From assembly GCF_003585885.1 (NCBI RefSeq), contig NZ_NRHC01000002.1, positions 16,483 to 80,482 of the forward strand: 64,000 bases of DNA, written 5' to 3'. Source of the DNA: Psittacicella hinzii (lineage in GTDB: Bacteria > Pseudomonadota > Gammaproteobacteria > Enterobacterales > Psittacicellaceae). Below are positions 45,501 through 54,497 of this stretch, in pieces; positions within the stretch are counted from its first letter, which is position 1, and each line of letters starts with the position of its first letter. A program made the translations under genes and the position numbers. A model generated the notes under the pieces. The model ran no database searches, was not told the DNA's origin, and saw only the letters and a program-made list of their open reading frames with translations.

Positions 45501-46341
45501 AGACCAAGAGCTAATTGAGCAGCGCTTACTTCAATACGAGCGTGAGCTAGAGCTTAAGCAGTTGTCGTATTTGTTGGATCAGGAACAAATGGCACACGTG
45601 AGAGCAATGTATGAAGAGCGCTGGGCTTTAGAGGATCAACTCAAAGCTAAAACGCAAGAAAATACTAACTTGTTCGCGCAAGCTTTACAGCAATCCTTAC
45701 CAACAATCGAAGACTTCAATAACACGGTTATACGTGGGTTTGGCTCGGTTGCGGACGGTATGGCTCAAATGGTTGTAACTGGTCAGGGATCAATGCGTAA
45801 GTTACTTTCAGCTTTCTTGAAGAACATCGCCGTGATGATTGTTAAAGCAGCAATTGTTGCCGCTCTTTTAACCGCTATGAACTATATCGTACCGGGATCA
45901 GGGCAGGCTGTTGCTAATGCCTTTAACTTAAGTGCGCAAGCAGCAATGAAGTCAGGAAATACTGGTGGACTAGGTGCTAACCCTATCGGGGCTATTATGG
46001 GCTTCTCAAGTGGTGGTTATACCGGTAACGTTGCAACTGATAAAGTTGCTGGTGTTGTGCATGGTAGAGAGTACGTAATTAATGCAGCTGCTACATCTAA
46101 GTATGGAGTTGATTTTCTTGATAAGTTAAACAGTCAGTCGGTAGAAGTCAATAAGAGCAAATCATCAAGCTCATCTAATAGTAACGGCAACGGTGTCAAT
46201 GTTAACGTGAACGTGCATAACTATGTGGGCAATGCTGAGCCAAGAGTTGAGTACGGTGAGAACGGAAATATTGAAATCTACATCCACGAAAAAGTTAAGG
46301 AAGAAGTAGCCAATGCAATGGTTGAGAGAGAAATGAGGTAA
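42577..46341 (+). CDS. Tail tape measure protein, H-like
   Basis: 1,254 aa from the ATG at 42577; AGGAGG lies six nt upstream and the GTG at 42571 abuts it. N-terminal 350 residues are long helices. The conserved tape domain lies about 400-560 (AQAYQDLSTKIALVKTSGED, SAEATKNSMVQFSQALSMGY, then SGQNFNSVAEQTPGL). Hydrophobic segments occur near 640-750, then coiled coils. The end has the lambda H pattern FSSGGYTGNVATDKVAGVVHGREYV. The length would set a tail of roughly 180-190 nm at 1.5 angstrom per residue. Confidence 0.93.
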   Translation: MASQQEFDFKVAFDTTEAVNSSLGGAKAIDTLNDSLQELTDNSQAIKNFASDVTKGIKSMGDLATANKKSFESLQEVSTFTNQFTSNIRDISSSVKDYSSSLDKSTNENLEFVASLHYISKALTSISGAVKDVKALKELGTSRFKLPVTDSQLQKLVNIGQQMGGLQSQLAPASQSFQTLKVHLTGVTSSLDTQRQSINLYISSLKKFSSQVSDIKKIRNDLAATSKAIDSTREKLNSTKSATRELEGTVGKLNRELEQANKEPVKLTTNQLKALAELNTKFNSISEATPNFVKSMQSIASSFGDLYEVIVKINQQLPEFLRAIRETGNLSKVLVSLAREISKSKLGIDSLGEASDKAGKKVEDFSKELTEAGKNAFDFGDKAKEAGDHIDELTEKASSGQSALGGLVGKLAGVFAVGFSFDQVKDSAQAYQDLSTKIALVKTSGEDTTAILNELFEVSSQARQPIEATAEAYVTLRKSTEGLGLKQKDLISLTSTLNKAIAIGGSSAEATKNSMVQFSQALSMGYLSGQNFNSVAEQTPGLIDAIARGMGMTSAQLKNYANTSKLTTEQIVQALNATAQETDRIYSTLGVSVGSAITELKNKFTQFVGENDFISDSLAKLILTLANNFGALAEAAKIALYSFAAYKALNFYSTLSSMQSPLTSLKVMWDNLTTAVRKATAAHAGSKTGFSIMAAGASLAKGALAGLTTMWKTFDATVKSTIIGVIVWGIVEAVRALVTWAVKAYNSMQELFYGQKNFDTSHIANLEERKKLAQEQYDAEKANLDAINDQIKALKEANDDKNDVVASEHQHGIEKKMLDDAELQRLQIKRKRLEENVGLAEKELNLVKGLNETTAKTDNNALKIPQVDTKSIPAGIDRYKQNIDQLKDSLAEAKFKLDLFMETGRTQLTQLDQVNMKLAMGAEGYRNLSQAQIEQMQAYAQQLDSVTATMEYMKVLQQNDQAIERLQLELELKGQDQELIEQRLLQYERELELKQLSYLLDQEQMAHVRAMYEERWALEDQLKAKTQENTNLFAQALQQSLPTIEDFNNTVIRGFGSVADGMAQMVVTGQGSMRKLLSAFLKNIAVMIVKAAIVAALLTAMNYIVPGSGQAVANAFNLSAQAAMKSGNTGGLGANPIGAIMGFSSGGYTGNVATDKVAGVVHGREYVINAAATSKYGVDFLDKLNSQSVEVNKSKSSSSSNSNGNGVNVNVNVHNYVGNAEPRVEYGENGNIEIYIHEKVKEEVANAMVEREMR

Positions 46342-46345
46342 GAAT

Positions 46346-46486
46346 ATGTCAGGTAAATTAAATCTTCGTATTTGTACACCAGATAACATCGAAGTAGAGA
46401 TTGTAAAGGTAGGAAACGATTATGACCTCTACATAGTTGAAAAAGGAGATAGCCATGAGCGAAAAGAAAGAAAGCCAAGTTTTTAA
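46346..46486 (+). CDS. Small unknown protein (46 aa) after the tape measure
   Basis: An ATG four nt after the tape measure stop, with GAGGTAAG upstream, opens a 46-codon frame (MSGKLNLRICTPDNIEVEIV, then KVGNDYDLYIVEKGDSHERK). Its end overlaps the start of the next small gene in another frame. A beta-hairpin-like small protein; function unknown. Confidence 0.55.
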   Translation: MSGKLNLRICTPDNIEVEIVKVGNDYDLYIVEKGDSHERKERKPSF

Positions 46487-46634
46487 TTTCTCTATTTCAT
46501 TTAGTTATGATCAAGAAACTGAAAAAGAGCTACTTAAGAAACAAAAACAGCTTGTTGAACTAAAAGATAGTATAAATCAAACATTAAAAGATCTAGAAGA
46601 GAGTGTACAGGTCTTTGTTAAGTCCAAGGAGTGA
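46455..46634 (+). CDS. Small coiled-coil tail-region protein (59 aa)
   Basis: I choose ATG 46455, which has AGGAG seven nt upstream, over 46437. The 59 residues (MSEKKESQVFNFSISFSYDQ, then a helix of Lys/Glu/Leu heptads) end at the M start. Function unknown; a tail-tip assembly helper is possible by position. Confidence 0.55.
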   Translation: MSEKKESQVFNFSISFSYDQETEKELLKKQKQLVELKDSINQTLKDLEESVQVFVKSKE

Positions 46635-46636
46635 GA

Positions 46637-47020
46637 ATGGTGGATTTATATGATTTAGCAGAGGATTTAGAAGTATGGCCTTGGCCATTACCAGCGAATA
46701 CTAGACGATCATATGACAATATGGTCAAGAAGACGGAGCTCGATAATGGGTACACAGAGACCATAGCACAGGACAGACTGGGGGCAAGGGTAACCTTGTC
46801 CTTAAGCTACGAGAATAGACCTGAAGTAATCCAGAAAATGGAGGATTTTCTCATGAAGCATTATAACGCTGATTGTAAGTCCTTCAAGGTGAAAGATCGC
46901 ATTAACGGCAGGTTATGTAAGTACATAGTTAAGATATTTACCCCGCCTACTATGACCCAAAAGAATGCTTTGGAGTCTTCAATCAGTTTTAAATTAGAAG
47001 AGGTTCGTTCACTTGTCTAA
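46637..47020 (+). CDS. Minor tail protein M
   Basis: 127 aa from ATG 46637 (AAGGAG five nt upstream). The start is Trp/Pro-rich (DLEVWPWPLPANTRRSYDN) and the chain ends in EEVRSLV. It lies before L, in lambda M position, and has the usual size (109 in lambda). It overlaps L by 8 nt. Confidence 0.65.
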   Translation: MVDLYDLAEDLEVWPWPLPANTRRSYDNMVKKTELDNGYTETIAQDRLGARVTLSLSYENRPEVIQKMEDFLMKHYNADCKSFKVKDRINGRLCKYIVKIFTPPTMTQKNALESSISFKLEEVRSLV

Positions 47021-47603
47021 AGCACCAATATTTTTATACGATATAACTTTTATTTTCTCACAATCAACAATAGATAATTTATTTGAGCACTTTTACTTGC
47101 ACTTAACCAACTATAACGACGGTACAGGCTTATTTTACTACGAGGGTAATGGAGAGACTTATACCACGTTTAACATTGATTTTAACCAGATATCTACAGA
47201 GATAGCCAGCAACAATAAAAGCAAGCTCAAACTTAGTAACTTAAAACGTACATTTGCACCTATCTTAGCCCGCCATGACAATTTTAACGTTGGTTATGTG
47301 GATATCACAGGCTTACAAGAGAACGAAGTAACAGGAAGTTATGATGTTATCTTGTCTAAACACTTACGTATAGGTGGGCTAAGCACCTACGACGCGGAGA
47401 AGTTTGAGCTTGAATTGGTAACACTAACTGACGTGGAGCGTAACTTACCACCAATTGATGTACGTGAGCTATGCCCGTATGAATTAGGAGATAAATACTG
47501 TGGATATGTTGGTAGCGAGCGACACTGTGATAAGACGATAAAACGTTGTAAAGAGCTAAATAATTTAAGTAGATTTACGGGGTCGTTTAATGATATTGAG
47601 TAA
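47013..47603 (+). CDS. Minor tail protein L with four-Cys Fe-S-type end
   Basis: 196 aa. The C-terminal part has the four cysteines of lambda gpL-type proteins: CPYELGDKYCGYVGS, then HCDKTIKRC. Lambda gpL binds an iron-sulfur cluster through these. The N-terminal domain is beta-rich (tube-like fold). The stop overlaps K by 14 nt. Confidence 0.82.
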   Translation: MSKAPIFLYDITFIFSQSTIDNLFEHFYLHLTNYNDGTGLFYYEGNGETYTTFNIDFNQISTEIASNNKSKLKLSNLKRTFAPILARHDNFNVGYVDITGLQENEVTGSYDVILSKHLRIGGLSTYDAEKFELELVTLTDVERNLPPIDVRELCPYELGDKYCGYVGSERHCDKTIKRCKELNNLSRFTGSFNDIE

Positions 47604-48003
47604 AGAACAAGCGGAGGAGTTACAAGCCTTTGCAGATAAGTATCCAGACGAAGAAATCAGCGCGATTTTAGTGCGTAACAAACAAACCGGTAAGCCTGAA
47701 ATTATTTATTTACCAGTTGACAATATCCAGAGGTACAAAGCTCTGTTTAGAACTCACGAATACGTAGATAGTGTACGAGAGGGGACTTTGCTAGCCTTAG
47801 TCCACTCTCACCCGTCTCACAACAAATTAGAATTCTCTAAGAGTGACATGGATCAAATGCAGTATTGTAGTGAACCGTGGATATTGTTTTTAGCAGGCAA
47901 CCAAGAAAGAACTTATTTATATTTTGGCGGAGTTGATTATGCAAATCCGAATGTATGGACATCTAGCGAAGAAATTTCAGGCGTCGTTCGATGTGAGTAT
48001 TAA
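47590..48003 (+). CDS. Tail tip protein K, JAB/MPN domain only
   Basis: 137 aa. JAMM metal motif: ALVHSHPSHNKLEFSKSDMD, with the upstream Glu in PDEEISAILV. Lambda K also carries an NlpC/P60 peptidase domain after the JAB domain; here the gene stops directly after JAB and no NlpC/P60 domain is seen nearby. The next gene starts inside its last 65 nt. Confidence 0.82.
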   Translation: MILSKEQAEELQAFADKYPDEEISAILVRNKQTGKPEIIYLPVDNIQRYKALFRTHEYVDSVREGTLLALVHSHPSHNKLEFSKSDMDQMQYCSEPWILFLAGNQERTYLYFGGVDYANPNVWTSSEEISGVVRCEY

Positions 48004-49105
48004 AAGGTTTAGCGACCTAGAGGAGTGCTTGGAATCACGTTGTAAAGGCTTTAAAACCGAGTTTAAACGTATGCAGAGCGTAGGTATAGAATTTATCTAC
48101 GTACGTAATGGGAAGATTATATACAACCCAGTTGCTGCTATTTTCAAAGACGAGGATATCCTTGAGATTATCCCAGTTTACACGGCTAGCTTTCTAGGTA
48201 AGATCTGGAAAGGGGTGAAAAACCTTTTCAAAGGTGTGGTGAATGTTTTCAAAAGCATTTTGGGCTTGAAGAAAAAGGGGACTGACTCGACTACCCAACC
48301 AAATGATGACGACGGAGAGGGTAAAGACGCATTTACCAACTCAATGAAAAACGATAGCGAGGGTAAAACCATACCTATGGTTTACGGGCTTGTAAAAGTG
48401 GGCTCTATTGTCGTTCAGAAGAGCCTTATCTCTCAAGTAATAACTAAACCCTTATCAGAAGAAACAGACGCAGAAACAGCCCTCTTAAAGCGAATAAACA
48501 CAGGTCGCACAGAGGAAGAGATGATCACCTACGAGGACTTAGTTCATGCACATGAAAATCAGGTTGATTTTGCTACATTAACTGCTATGGAGCAAGAGCG
48601 TGCGAAACTAAGACAGCAACGTAATAATGACATAGATGAGAAATACCAAGATTACCGTATTGATGTGACGGAGTACCGTGATCAAGATGTGATAAACGCT
48701 AGTCGTAGATATAACGTTTCAGATTTTGAGTTTGCAGAACTTAGCAAAGTCACAAACCGTATCCATACAAAAATCAATAACAACGGTTACTATAACCGAA
48801 CAGTTGAAACTGAACACTATTATGTCATAGTGTATACGTTACACGAACGACATCGTGATGAAACAGTTGAAAGATCTGGTAATACTATCCGTTTATCAAG
48901 ATATTATTTATACCCAATCCGTGACTTAGTCAAAACCAAACTAGCCTTTGAAGACCTATCAGACGAAGCGACATACAAGAAAGTGCTAGCCTACATTGAA
49001 ATGGCAATAGCACAGGTTTACTATCTAATCGATCAAGACGGCAAGAGTGGTAAAACTTTCGAACAAGCCAAAAAAGAATACGTTAAGTTAGGAGGTACGC
49101 TCTAG
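47939..49105 (+). CDS. Tail assembly protein I with a long extra C-terminal domain
   Basis: 388 aa from ATG 47939 (GGAG six nt upstream). The first 80 residues are the ubiquitin-like fold of gpI (MQIRMYGHLAKKFQASFDVS ... ILEIIPVYTASFLGKIWKGV). The lambda-like end of gpI (KTIPMVYGLVKVGSIVVQ) lies at about 143-160. About 225 further residues follow, helical and charged, with no lambda counterpart. J starts directly after the stop. Confidence 0.75.
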   Translation: MQIRMYGHLAKKFQASFDVSIKRFSDLEECLESRCKGFKTEFKRMQSVGIEFIYVRNGKIIYNPVAAIFKDEDILEIIPVYTASFLGKIWKGVKNLFKGVVNVFKSILGLKKKGTDSTTQPNDDDGEGKDAFTNSMKNDSEGKTIPMVYGLVKVGSIVVQKSLISQVITKPLSEETDAETALLKRINTGRTEEEMITYEDLVHAHENQVDFATLTAMEQERAKLRQQRNNDIDEKYQDYRIDVTEYRDQDVINASRRYNVSDFEFAELSKVTNRIHTKINNNGYYNRTVETEHYYVIVYTLHERHRDETVERSGNTIRLSRYYLYPIRDLVKTKLAFEDLSDEATYKKVLAYIEMAIAQVYYLIDQDGKSGKTFEQAKKEYVKLGGTL

Positions 49106-52100
49106 ATGACAGATAACAGTAGTATCTTCAAGAAAAAACAACAGCGAGAGTTAGCTTTTACAAGCTTATACACCCCAGCCTATCAGTTCAGTATCAGCGA
49201 CAGCCCACAGTATCAAAACTTATTTAAAATTGCCAACGATTACGTTCGTAGTGCCAGCGATATTTTAAGGATTTCTGAACCAGACGCCTTAAATTACTTT
49301 AAGGATAACTTTCAATATACCTACTATAGTGAGTACGGTAAAGCATTCTTGAATGTGACTACTTACATCACTAACGTAGTGTTTAAGGAGACCAAAACAG
49401 CGTTTGGGGAGCGTGAAGATACTCGAACATTATTGGCGAAATTACAACAATATACGCAATCAGATGGCGCTTATTTTGCAAGGTTTTATGGTTGGGCATT
49501 AGCACAAAATAGCTTAAGTTTTAATAGCAGAGTATTGGATAGATATCGCCATGCTTACCTTAATGGTAGTACAGAGAGACAGAATGAAATTCTTGACGAT
49601 ATCCGTAGTTCTATCACATTAATCAAAGGGTTAGGACAGTACAAGAACGACACGCTAAGCCAAATTATTGCTCAAGAATCAGAGCTTTATTTTCAGATTA
49701 CCAAGTTCAAGAACTACATCCCTAACGGTGTGGAGACGGTACAAAAGACTAAAGAACAACCTAAGGTAAAAAAAATATTTTTTGGTCGAGCTAGAAGAGC
49801 AATTGCTTCTCAGACAGAGTTCACGGTTAACTCTTTAAAGCAAACCCAACACGTTGTTGATGTTCTCTCATTAGGACCTATTAAAGGCTTAGCTGACGGC
49901 TTCAGAAATCTTTATATCGATGACACGCCTATCTTAGACGCTAAAGGTAATAAGATGTTGCCTAATGTGCAGAGTGAATTGGTTCTTGGTTGGGCAAACC
50001 AAAAAATCCCTTACAACAACTTCTTCCCAAGCTCTAATATTAAGATAGACAAAACAGTTCAGAAAAATACCCCAGTAGTTGCGTCTGTCAATACCAAAGA
50101 TTGCGACTACATTGATGTAGTACTACGTGTGCCCCAGTTAATTGATGCTGAAATTGACTTCGCGATTTACATCAATACAGCCGACGGGACACGCACTGAA
50201 ATCGCAAACCAAACGATTAAAGGTAAGTGGACTAATGATAAAGAGTTTAATTTTAGGTACTACCTAGAGTCTTCAGCAGAGTTGCCGCTTACCGTTGAAG
50301 TTCATCGTCTCAATGAAGAGATAGAGGACGACACAAACAAATCTAACCCGCTAAAATTTGTTAGGGTGCAAGGTGTACGTGAGTATATGCCTAGTTACCC
50401 TGGCATGGCCTACATTAGTAGCTCTTGGGACAATAGTAGCTATACCAAAGAGCCAACCCGTAAAGCAATTATCTACGGTAGACTTGTTAAAATCCCTAGC
50501 AACTATAACCCTTATTCTCGCCAATATACTGGTGACTGGGACGGTACTTTTAAGCTTGACTGGTCTAATAATCCCGCTTGGATTTTATACGATATCTTAA
50601 CAGATGTTTACTTTGGTTTAGGTGGCTTAATCCCTATCGATATGATCGATAAGTGGAGCTTTTATAACTGTGCACAGTACTGTGACGAAATGGTTGACGG
50701 TACACCACGCTGGACGTTTAACGGAGCCATTACTAAGAGCGCTAAAGCCTTTAATGTGATTAACCAAATTGCTGGAGAGTGTAGGGCTAACATTGTGGAC
50801 ACTGGTAACGGAATTAAAATGCTTATCGAGCGCCCACAAGAGCATGTTTATATGTTCTCTAATGCAAACGTAGTAAATGGTAACTTCACATATCAGGGTT
50901 CTTCGTTACGTACCCGTAATAAACGTATAGAGGTTAAGTATACCGAACCAGATAATGGTTATGAAACCACTTCAGTGTTTGTCAGCGACAGTAAAAACGC
51001 AAGCGATTACCGTGCTTCAAAAACTGTAACCCTAACAGGTTGCACAAGCAGGGAGCAGGCAATACGTTACGGTAAGTTCATTCTAGCAGTTGAGAAGTTC
51101 GAGACTAATACAGTTAACTTTACTGGTAATTACGACAGCTTAGCCGTTGAGGTTGGTGATGTGGTTGCAATCTCTGATTACATTGTGTCAGGTATGTATT
51201 GCAATGGTAAGGTTAAGATAGTAATTCCTGATAAGAAAAACCGCACTGCTAAACTTTACTTTGATTACCTTGACGAGCAATTACGTGACGAGAAAAAGAT
51301 TTATACCGAAGTAGTTAGTGGTAAACAATTAATTACGTATGAATTAAGCGATCTGAAACAGGACGAGATAGGTTATTACATAACCATAGATATCACTGAT
51401 AAAGAGAGCCCTGTACCGAAGCATTTTGACACTTTCACAGTGTATACAAATCGCTTCTCACCAGCGTATTATCGAATTATCTCTAAGGCGGTAAATAACG
51501 ATAGAACAATAGCATACCAAGCGCAAAAATATAGTTCGAAAAAGTTTGATGTTGTTGACGGTAAATCTGACATTATCTACACCACTGAAGTTAACCACTA
51601 TGGACCTCAACTTCAAGCTAGTAACCTAGCAGATCTCAAAGCAAACCTTAGCTTAAGTTCAGGAAGAGTTAATTTAGGTATTAGTTGGTCAGACGACTCG
51701 AGAGGAGACGGTATCACTTACACGGTACAAGTACGTGATAAACAAACTAAAAACGTATTGTTTACAGCAGACACGGAGAAAACAACTCATACGTTCTACT
51801 GTGATCCAAACATGCCAGCAACTGATACCGAGATTTTAGTCTACACCAAGATAAACAAGGTTATGAACCAGTCAGTGTACCTAACTACTGATTATAGAAT
51901 TAATATCCCTGCATTAGTACCAAGCAAACCTAAGCTTAATACCCTGAATATTGTAGCTAAAGGCTCAAGCCGTAAAAAGATTAACCTTTCTACAAGTGTT
52001 AATTACTCTGGAGTGAAGAACGAGAAGAATATCGAGTCGGTTAAGATTATGTTTAGCCACGACCCTAAATACTTACAAAGCACCGGAAGCGAGCGCTTAA

Positions 52101-53707
52101 CTGAAAGCAACTCTAACGTTGTGGTAATTACTTCAAGTAAGAGCAACTCAAGAGCAATTACCTATAGCTTTACTGAAGATGAAATTGCAATACTCAAATT
52201 GCAAGCTTCACTAATGAGTAAGGTAATAGACGGGGAAGCTTACTACTACCGCCCACTGTATTGCAAAGTGGTACCAGTGAACAGCGCTATTAGCAATGTT
52301 TTAGCTAATGGTTACAAGAGTAGCAACTGGGGGATTATAGATTGCTCATTCTACGCTAAGAATGCTAATCAGTATGCACAGCTCTATGTTCATAACACTG
52401 ATAGAGGACGCAATAGACTAGATATTACTGTCCCAAGTAGTGATCAGGTTGTTAATGTGCCTTTATTTGCGAATATAAGGGTCAAATTAAACGATGTTTT
52501 AATTAATACGTTAAAAGGTATTACCAACACAAAAAACTCGTCTATTGAGTTTAAATACGACCTTTTTGATGTATTAAGAGCTAGGGATAGTAGAAGCTAT
52601 AAAGTTGAGTACTCTAGTCTGATAGGACAAGAGTATGAGATTGAGGAAGAGGTTGAGTTTAATATCGCAGGAAGTGCGCCTGACGTTAAGGTTGATATTG
52701 AGGGGACTTCAGCGCAAATTAGAATGGAAGTCGATAATGATATAAAACCTGACTGGATCATTTTAGACAAGACAAGCACCAACTGGCGCTTCACAAAATA
52801 CACCATTCTGTGGGCTGGTAAAGAGGTACGTAGTAATGTCTCTATCCCAATCTACAGCGCTAGCGAGCTCGCTAAGAAGAAATACTCATATGAGTTCAGA
52901 TGTTTTAATGTGTATGATTTTCAATACATTAAAAAGGGCTCGGTGACCATTAAAGGGAATAGTACTAACTCGACTAACATACCTAACTATGTGATTGAAA
53001 TCCCACGCTTAACAGTGCCGGGAGAGAGCGGTAAACCATACCATAGGGATAACAAAACTAAGATCCGTACAGTGGTATTTACCCCTGTAACTTACAGAGC
53101 TATGTTCACAGGTAGTAAGGTAAGCACCTACCGCGAGAAAACCAATAATAACCGTGCATGGAGAGACCCTGAAAACTTTGCAATGCCTGGAGATTGGAAA
53201 GCAGTAGTTTCGTTTAAGAGCTTAGACGAGAGTGAACAGAACCTAATCAAGAATTGCGATGAGTTAATTCTTAGAGGTCTGACAATAACTGGAGCTAATG
53301 TAGAGAAGACTGTAACCACTAAGAGCAGTGGCGGGTACTACCTTGACAAGGATAACTTAGCTTTAGGCTTGAAGTATGGGACTAAAGAAGATCTTAACAG
53401 TCTGATTTACGACCTGACAAGCATTGAGGTGGTTAGAAATGGTACTACGGTGACTGAACTTTTCTCGAGTGCATTTGTAGCGACTAACAAACAAGGAGAA
53501 GGTAAGTTAATTAGAGACGCTTCAGAAATGGTAAATATCAAGGGGTACCGACGTGATAACGTAAGCCCTGACACTGTTGCAATGGTGGATATCCGCCACT
53601 CTGATGATGTGAGCTCTAATAAACGAATTATTAAAGTAACTACGTTAGACCAAAACGGCAATCCAGTTGCCGCTAAAGTAGATTTTACGATTTTTTACGA
53701 GAACTAA
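49106..53707 (+). CDS. Host-specificity/central tail fibre protein J
   Basis: 1,533 aa. Lambda J-like sequence starts only near residue 245 (SLKQTQHVVDVLSLGPIKGL) and continues with YGRLVKIPSNYNPYSRQYTG and LDWSNNPAWILYDIL. The block with GCTSREQAIRYGKFIL and YDSLAVEVGDVVAI follows. Before it lie about 245 extra, helical residues. The C-terminal half has fibronectin-like beta repeats (about 840-930 and 950-1090) and an end unlike lambda J, where receptor binding would lie. AGGAGGT precedes the ATG, which abuts the I stop. Confidence 0.92.
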   Translation: MTDNSSIFKKKQQRELAFTSLYTPAYQFSISDSPQYQNLFKIANDYVRSASDILRISEPDALNYFKDNFQYTYYSEYGKAFLNVTTYITNVVFKETKTAFGEREDTRTLLAKLQQYTQSDGAYFARFYGWALAQNSLSFNSRVLDRYRHAYLNGSTERQNEILDDIRSSITLIKGLGQYKNDTLSQIIAQESELYFQITKFKNYIPNGVETVQKTKEQPKVKKIFFGRARRAIASQTEFTVNSLKQTQHVVDVLSLGPIKGLADGFRNLYIDDTPILDAKGNKMLPNVQSELVLGWANQKIPYNNFFPSSNIKIDKTVQKNTPVVASVNTKDCDYIDVVLRVPQLIDAEIDFAIYINTADGTRTEIANQTIKGKWTNDKEFNFRYYLESSAELPLTVEVHRLNEEIEDDTNKSNPLKFVRVQGVREYMPSYPGMAYISSSWDNSSYTKEPTRKAIIYGRLVKIPSNYNPYSRQYTGDWDGTFKLDWSNNPAWILYDILTDVYFGLGGLIPIDMIDKWSFYNCAQYCDEMVDGTPRWTFNGAITKSAKAFNVINQIAGECRANIVDTGNGIKMLIERPQEHVYMFSNANVVNGNFTYQGSSLRTRNKRIEVKYTEPDNGYETTSVFVSDSKNASDYRASKTVTLTGCTSREQAIRYGKFILAVEKFETNTVNFTGNYDSLAVEVGDVVAISDYIVSGMYCNGKVKIVIPDKKNRTAKLYFDYLDEQLRDEKKIYTEVVSGKQLITYELSDLKQDEIGYYITIDITDKESPVPKHFDTFTVYTNRFSPAYYRIISKAVNNDRTIAYQAQKYSSKKFDVVDGKSDIIYTTEVNHYGPQLQASNLADLKANLSLSSGRVNLGISWSDDSRGDGITYTVQVRDKQTKNVLFTADTEKTTHTFYCDPNMPATDTEILVYTKINKVMNQSVYLTTDYRINIPALVPSKPKLNTLNIVAKGSSRKKINLSTSVNYSGVKNEKNIESVKIMFSHDPKYLQSTGSERLTESNSNVVVITSSKSNSRAITYSFTEDEIAILKLQASLMSKVIDGEAYYYRPLYCKVVPVNSAISNVLANGYKSSNWGIIDCSFYAKNANQYAQLYVHNTDRGRNRLDITVPSSDQVVNVPLFANIRVKLNDVLINTLKGITNTKNSSIEFKYDLFDVLRARDSRSYKVEYSSLIGQEYEIEEEVEFNIAGSAPDVKVDIEGTSAQIRMEVDNDIKPDWIILDKTSTNWRFTKYTILWAGKEVRSNVSIPIYSASELAKKKYSYEFRCFNVYDFQYIKKGSVTIKGNSTNSTNIPNYVIEIPRLTVPGESGKPYHRDNKTKIRTVVFTPVTYRAMFTGSKVSTYREKTNNNRAWRDPENFAMPGDWKAVVSFKSLDESEQNLIKNCDELILRGLTITGANVEKTVTTKSSGGYYLDKDNLALGLKYGTKEDLNSLIYDLTSIEVVRNGTTVTELFSSAFVATNKQGEGKLIRDASEMVNIKGYRRDNVSPDTVAMVDIRHSDDVSSNKRIIKVTTLDQNGNPVAAKVDFTIFYEN

Positions 53708-53719
53708 GAGAGGTAATCA

Positions 53720-54484
53720 GTGACTAGGAGACGATTAGATTACGTTACCCCTGACTCGAGTGGTTTGGACGTTTTCGACTCTTGGCAGGGGAGTATAATT
53801 GACTCTTTAACCTTAAAGCCTGACGCTGTTACTTACAAGATCAAGGGGCAGGTTTGTTTTGGGAACGAATATAAAACCTTGTATTACACTACTAGGAATG
53901 GAGCAGACGCAGGTAGTGAAACAATTTGGACAACAGACTACAATTTTACTTTTGATTTTGAAACAGTTTACACAGATCGAGGAGGTAATAATACAGCAGG
54001 AACGCACAGCTTAGCTTACTACGAACGTGACTTAACAGCGTTTCAGTCAGATAAAACTGCGGACGATATCCCTAAAGAGGAGAAGCAGTTAGTAACTCTT
54101 TCATTCTTGAAAAAGCTTATCGCAATGGCGACTTACATAGTAAGCTCACCACGCAAATTTGACTTTAACTCAGATAAGACTATCGAGCAAGCTAAGAAAG
54201 GTAACGTAGTAGAGCAGTGGAATTTTAATTTCTTAGCGTTGAAAGTTAAATTTGGTTATGTTACTGCAACTGGAGACACTAGTAAGATAGATTTTACTGT
54301 ACCGTTTAGTAAGGTATGCTTTGGAGTGTGGTTCTCTTGCTATGCTAAAACGACAGGAAATAAATGCAACGTTAGATTATCAACAGAGAACACGGTTCTA
54401 ATGAAAGACGGTTTTACTGTTGTACATGATGAAAAACTAGACAACACAAGAGTACAATATCGCTGGTTCGCGATCGGTTTTTAG
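53720..54484 (+). CDS. Short tail fibre with gp53-like C-terminal domain
   Basis: 254 aa from a GTG with AGAGG six nt upstream. The last 75 residues (TVPFSKVCFGVWFSCYAKTT ... VQYRWFAIGF) match the beta-rich tip domain found at the end of many phage side fibres, which closes with Trp-x-Ala-Ile-Gly-Phe/Tyr. The front is probably the attachment part. A fibre-assembly gene follows. Confidence 0.72.
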   Translation: MTRRRLDYVTPDSSGLDVFDSWQGSIIDSLTLKPDAVTYKIKGQVCFGNEYKTLYYTTRNGADAGSETIWTTDYNFTFDFETVYTDRGGNNTAGTHSLAYYERDLTAFQSDKTADDIPKEEKQLVTLSFLKKLIAMATYIVSSPRKFDFNSDKTIEQAKKGNVVEQWNFNFLALKVKFGYVTATGDTSKIDFTVPFSKVCFGVWFSCYAKTTGNKCNVRLSTENTVLMKDGFTVVHDEKLDNTRVQYRWFAIGF

Positions 54485-54497
54485 AATAGAGGTAAAT

